Assembly (NCBI RefSeq): GCF_020165855.1
Contig: NZ_JAIUFY010000014.1
Location: 124,001 to 188,000 of the forward strand
Direction of reading: 5' to 3'
Source: Celeribacter litoreus
GTDB taxonomy: Bacteria; Pseudomonadota; Alphaproteobacteria; Rhodobacterales; Rhodobacteraceae
DNA length: 64,000 bases
Shown here in pieces: positions 63,434 to 64,000 of this stretch. The position numbers were made by a program, and so were the translations under genes. The notes under the pieces were generated by a model. That model was not told the DNA's origin and did no database searches. It was given only the letters and a program-made list of their open reading frames with translations. Each line of letters starts with the position of its first letter. The first letter of the stretch is position 1.

Positions 63434-63840
63434 GCTATGGCGTAGGGGCCGCGTTGCAAGCGGCTGTTTTTCAATCCCTTTCGGCGGACGCCACACTCGG
63501 CGCTCTCGTCGGCACCGCGATCTATGACGCCGCGCCCTCGGGCACTGTGCCGTCGCTTTACGTGAGCCTCGGTCCGGAGGATGTCACCGACGCCTCGGAC
63601 GTCACAGGCTTTGGCGCGCGGCATGACTTTACCGTTTCTGTCGTCTCTGACGCGGCGGGGTTTTTGACGGCGAAACAGGTGGCTGCGGCCATTTCCGATG
63701 TGCTGGTCGATGCGCCTCTGACGCTCAGTCGCGGCCGTTTGATCGGGCTTTATTTCGTGTCGGCCAAGGCCCGGCGCGTTCAGGACAGCGAGGTGCGGCG
63801 GATCGATCTGAAATTCCGCGCGCGCGTCGAAGACAACTGA
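63430..63840 (+). CDS. GTA gene g8: tail completion protein (DUF3168)
   Basis: A 136-residue protein with VPSLYVSLGPEDVTDASDVT and GFGARHDFTVSVVSDAAGFL, then TAKQVAAAISDVL, typical of DUF3168 tail terminator/adaptor proteins. Overlaps g7 by ATGA. It joins tail tube to head. Confidence 0.9.
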   Translation: MSYGVGAALQAAVFQSLSADATLGALVGTAIYDAAPSGTVPSLYVSLGPEDVTDASDVTGFGARHDFTVSVVSDAAGFLTAKQVAAAISDVLVDAPLTLSRGRLIGLYFVSAKARRVQDSEVRRIDLKFRARVEDN

Positions 63841-63865
63841 CACTTCCAAGACGGAGTATATGACC

Positions 63866-64000
63866 ATGGCTGCCCAAAACGGCAAAGACCTCTTGATCAA
63901 GCTGGACATGACCGGGTCCGGTTCTTTTACCACGGTGGCGGGGCTGCGCGCCTCCCGCATCTCGTTCAACGCGGAAACGGTGGATGTCACCTCGCTCGAA
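63866..64000 (+). CDS. GTA gene g9: major tail protein, cut by the window end
   Basis: Only the first 45 codons are present. They read MAAQNGKDLLIKLDMTGSGS then FTTVAGLRASRISFNAETVD, matching the N-terminus of TP901-1-type major tail proteins. ATG 63866 is nine bases after ACGGAG; ATG 63860 is closer and less likely. Confidence 0.88.
   Translation, partial: MAAQNGKDLLIKLDMTGSGSFTTVAGLRASRISFNAETVDVTSLE

Noticed and set aside
1-64000. CRISPR array
   Set aside because: I looked for regularly spaced 25-40-bp repeats and found only pairs of short repeats; no cas genes.

Overview
The window comes from an alphaproteobacterium of the Rhodobacterales (Roseobacter-like). This rests on the start of a Rhodobacterales-type gene transfer agent (GTA) head-tail cluster at the right end, on alphaproteobacterial housekeeping neighbourhoods (rpsF-rpsR-rplI with an acidic L9 tail; fabD-fabG-acpP-fabF-mltG) and on high-GC codon use in the flanks. 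No database search was run; names come from motifs and gene order.

Layout. (1) 1-1987: chromosome, with NAD(P)H-hydrate repair genes (nnrE and nnrD as two overlapping frames) and a small membrane protein. (2) 1988-2072: tRNA-Leu(UAG), the attachment gene of a genomic island. (3) 2049-37305: an island of about 35 kb, bounded by a perfect 25-bp repeat of the tRNA 3' end and carrying a P4-type integrase just inside the right end. (4) 37306-57300: chromosome again, with an exported/membrane protein pair, an aldehyde dehydrogenase, two paralogous 119-residue roadblock-like proteins, trigger factor, a lytic transglycosylase, ribosomal proteins, the fatty-acid synthesis cluster with mltG, a permease and a K+ channel. 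(5) 57365-64000: GTA genes g1 to g9 (g9 cut by the window end).

The island has three parts. Its right core (30137-37147) holds integrase, AlpA-like excisionase, a 1024-residue primase-helicase, a zinc-ribbon protein and an iteron/AT-rich segment that looks like a replication origin. Its middle (14218-30062) is a cargo zone with scars (truncated TRAP permease, HMA-CDF metal exporter), a second tyrosine recombinase and several defence-like genes: a 1342-residue P-loop NTPase with a C-terminal PD-(D/E)XK nuclease, a Gabija-like GajA/GajB pair, a winged-helix/PD-(D/E)XK protein, an exported thermonuclease and an SRA-like/HNH endonuclease. Related short repeats lie around these cargo genes. Its left part (2709-14062) is the least explained: a leftward gene row with a VirD4/TraG-like ATPase lacking membrane segments, a sigma-70-like protein, several unrecognised proteins and a UPF1/DNA2-type SF1 helicase, with a divergent row of three small unknown genes. 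No relaxase, mating-pore or capsid gene accompanies it. This module is the best candidate for an undescribed system in the window.

How the parts probably work together (inference): integrase and AlpA mediate excision and insertion at tRNA-Leu, the primase-helicase and iteron region allow replication of the excised form, the cargo protects the host against phage or foreign DNA, and the VirD4-like/sigma/helicase module is either an unconventional DNA-transfer or packaging aid or another defence system.
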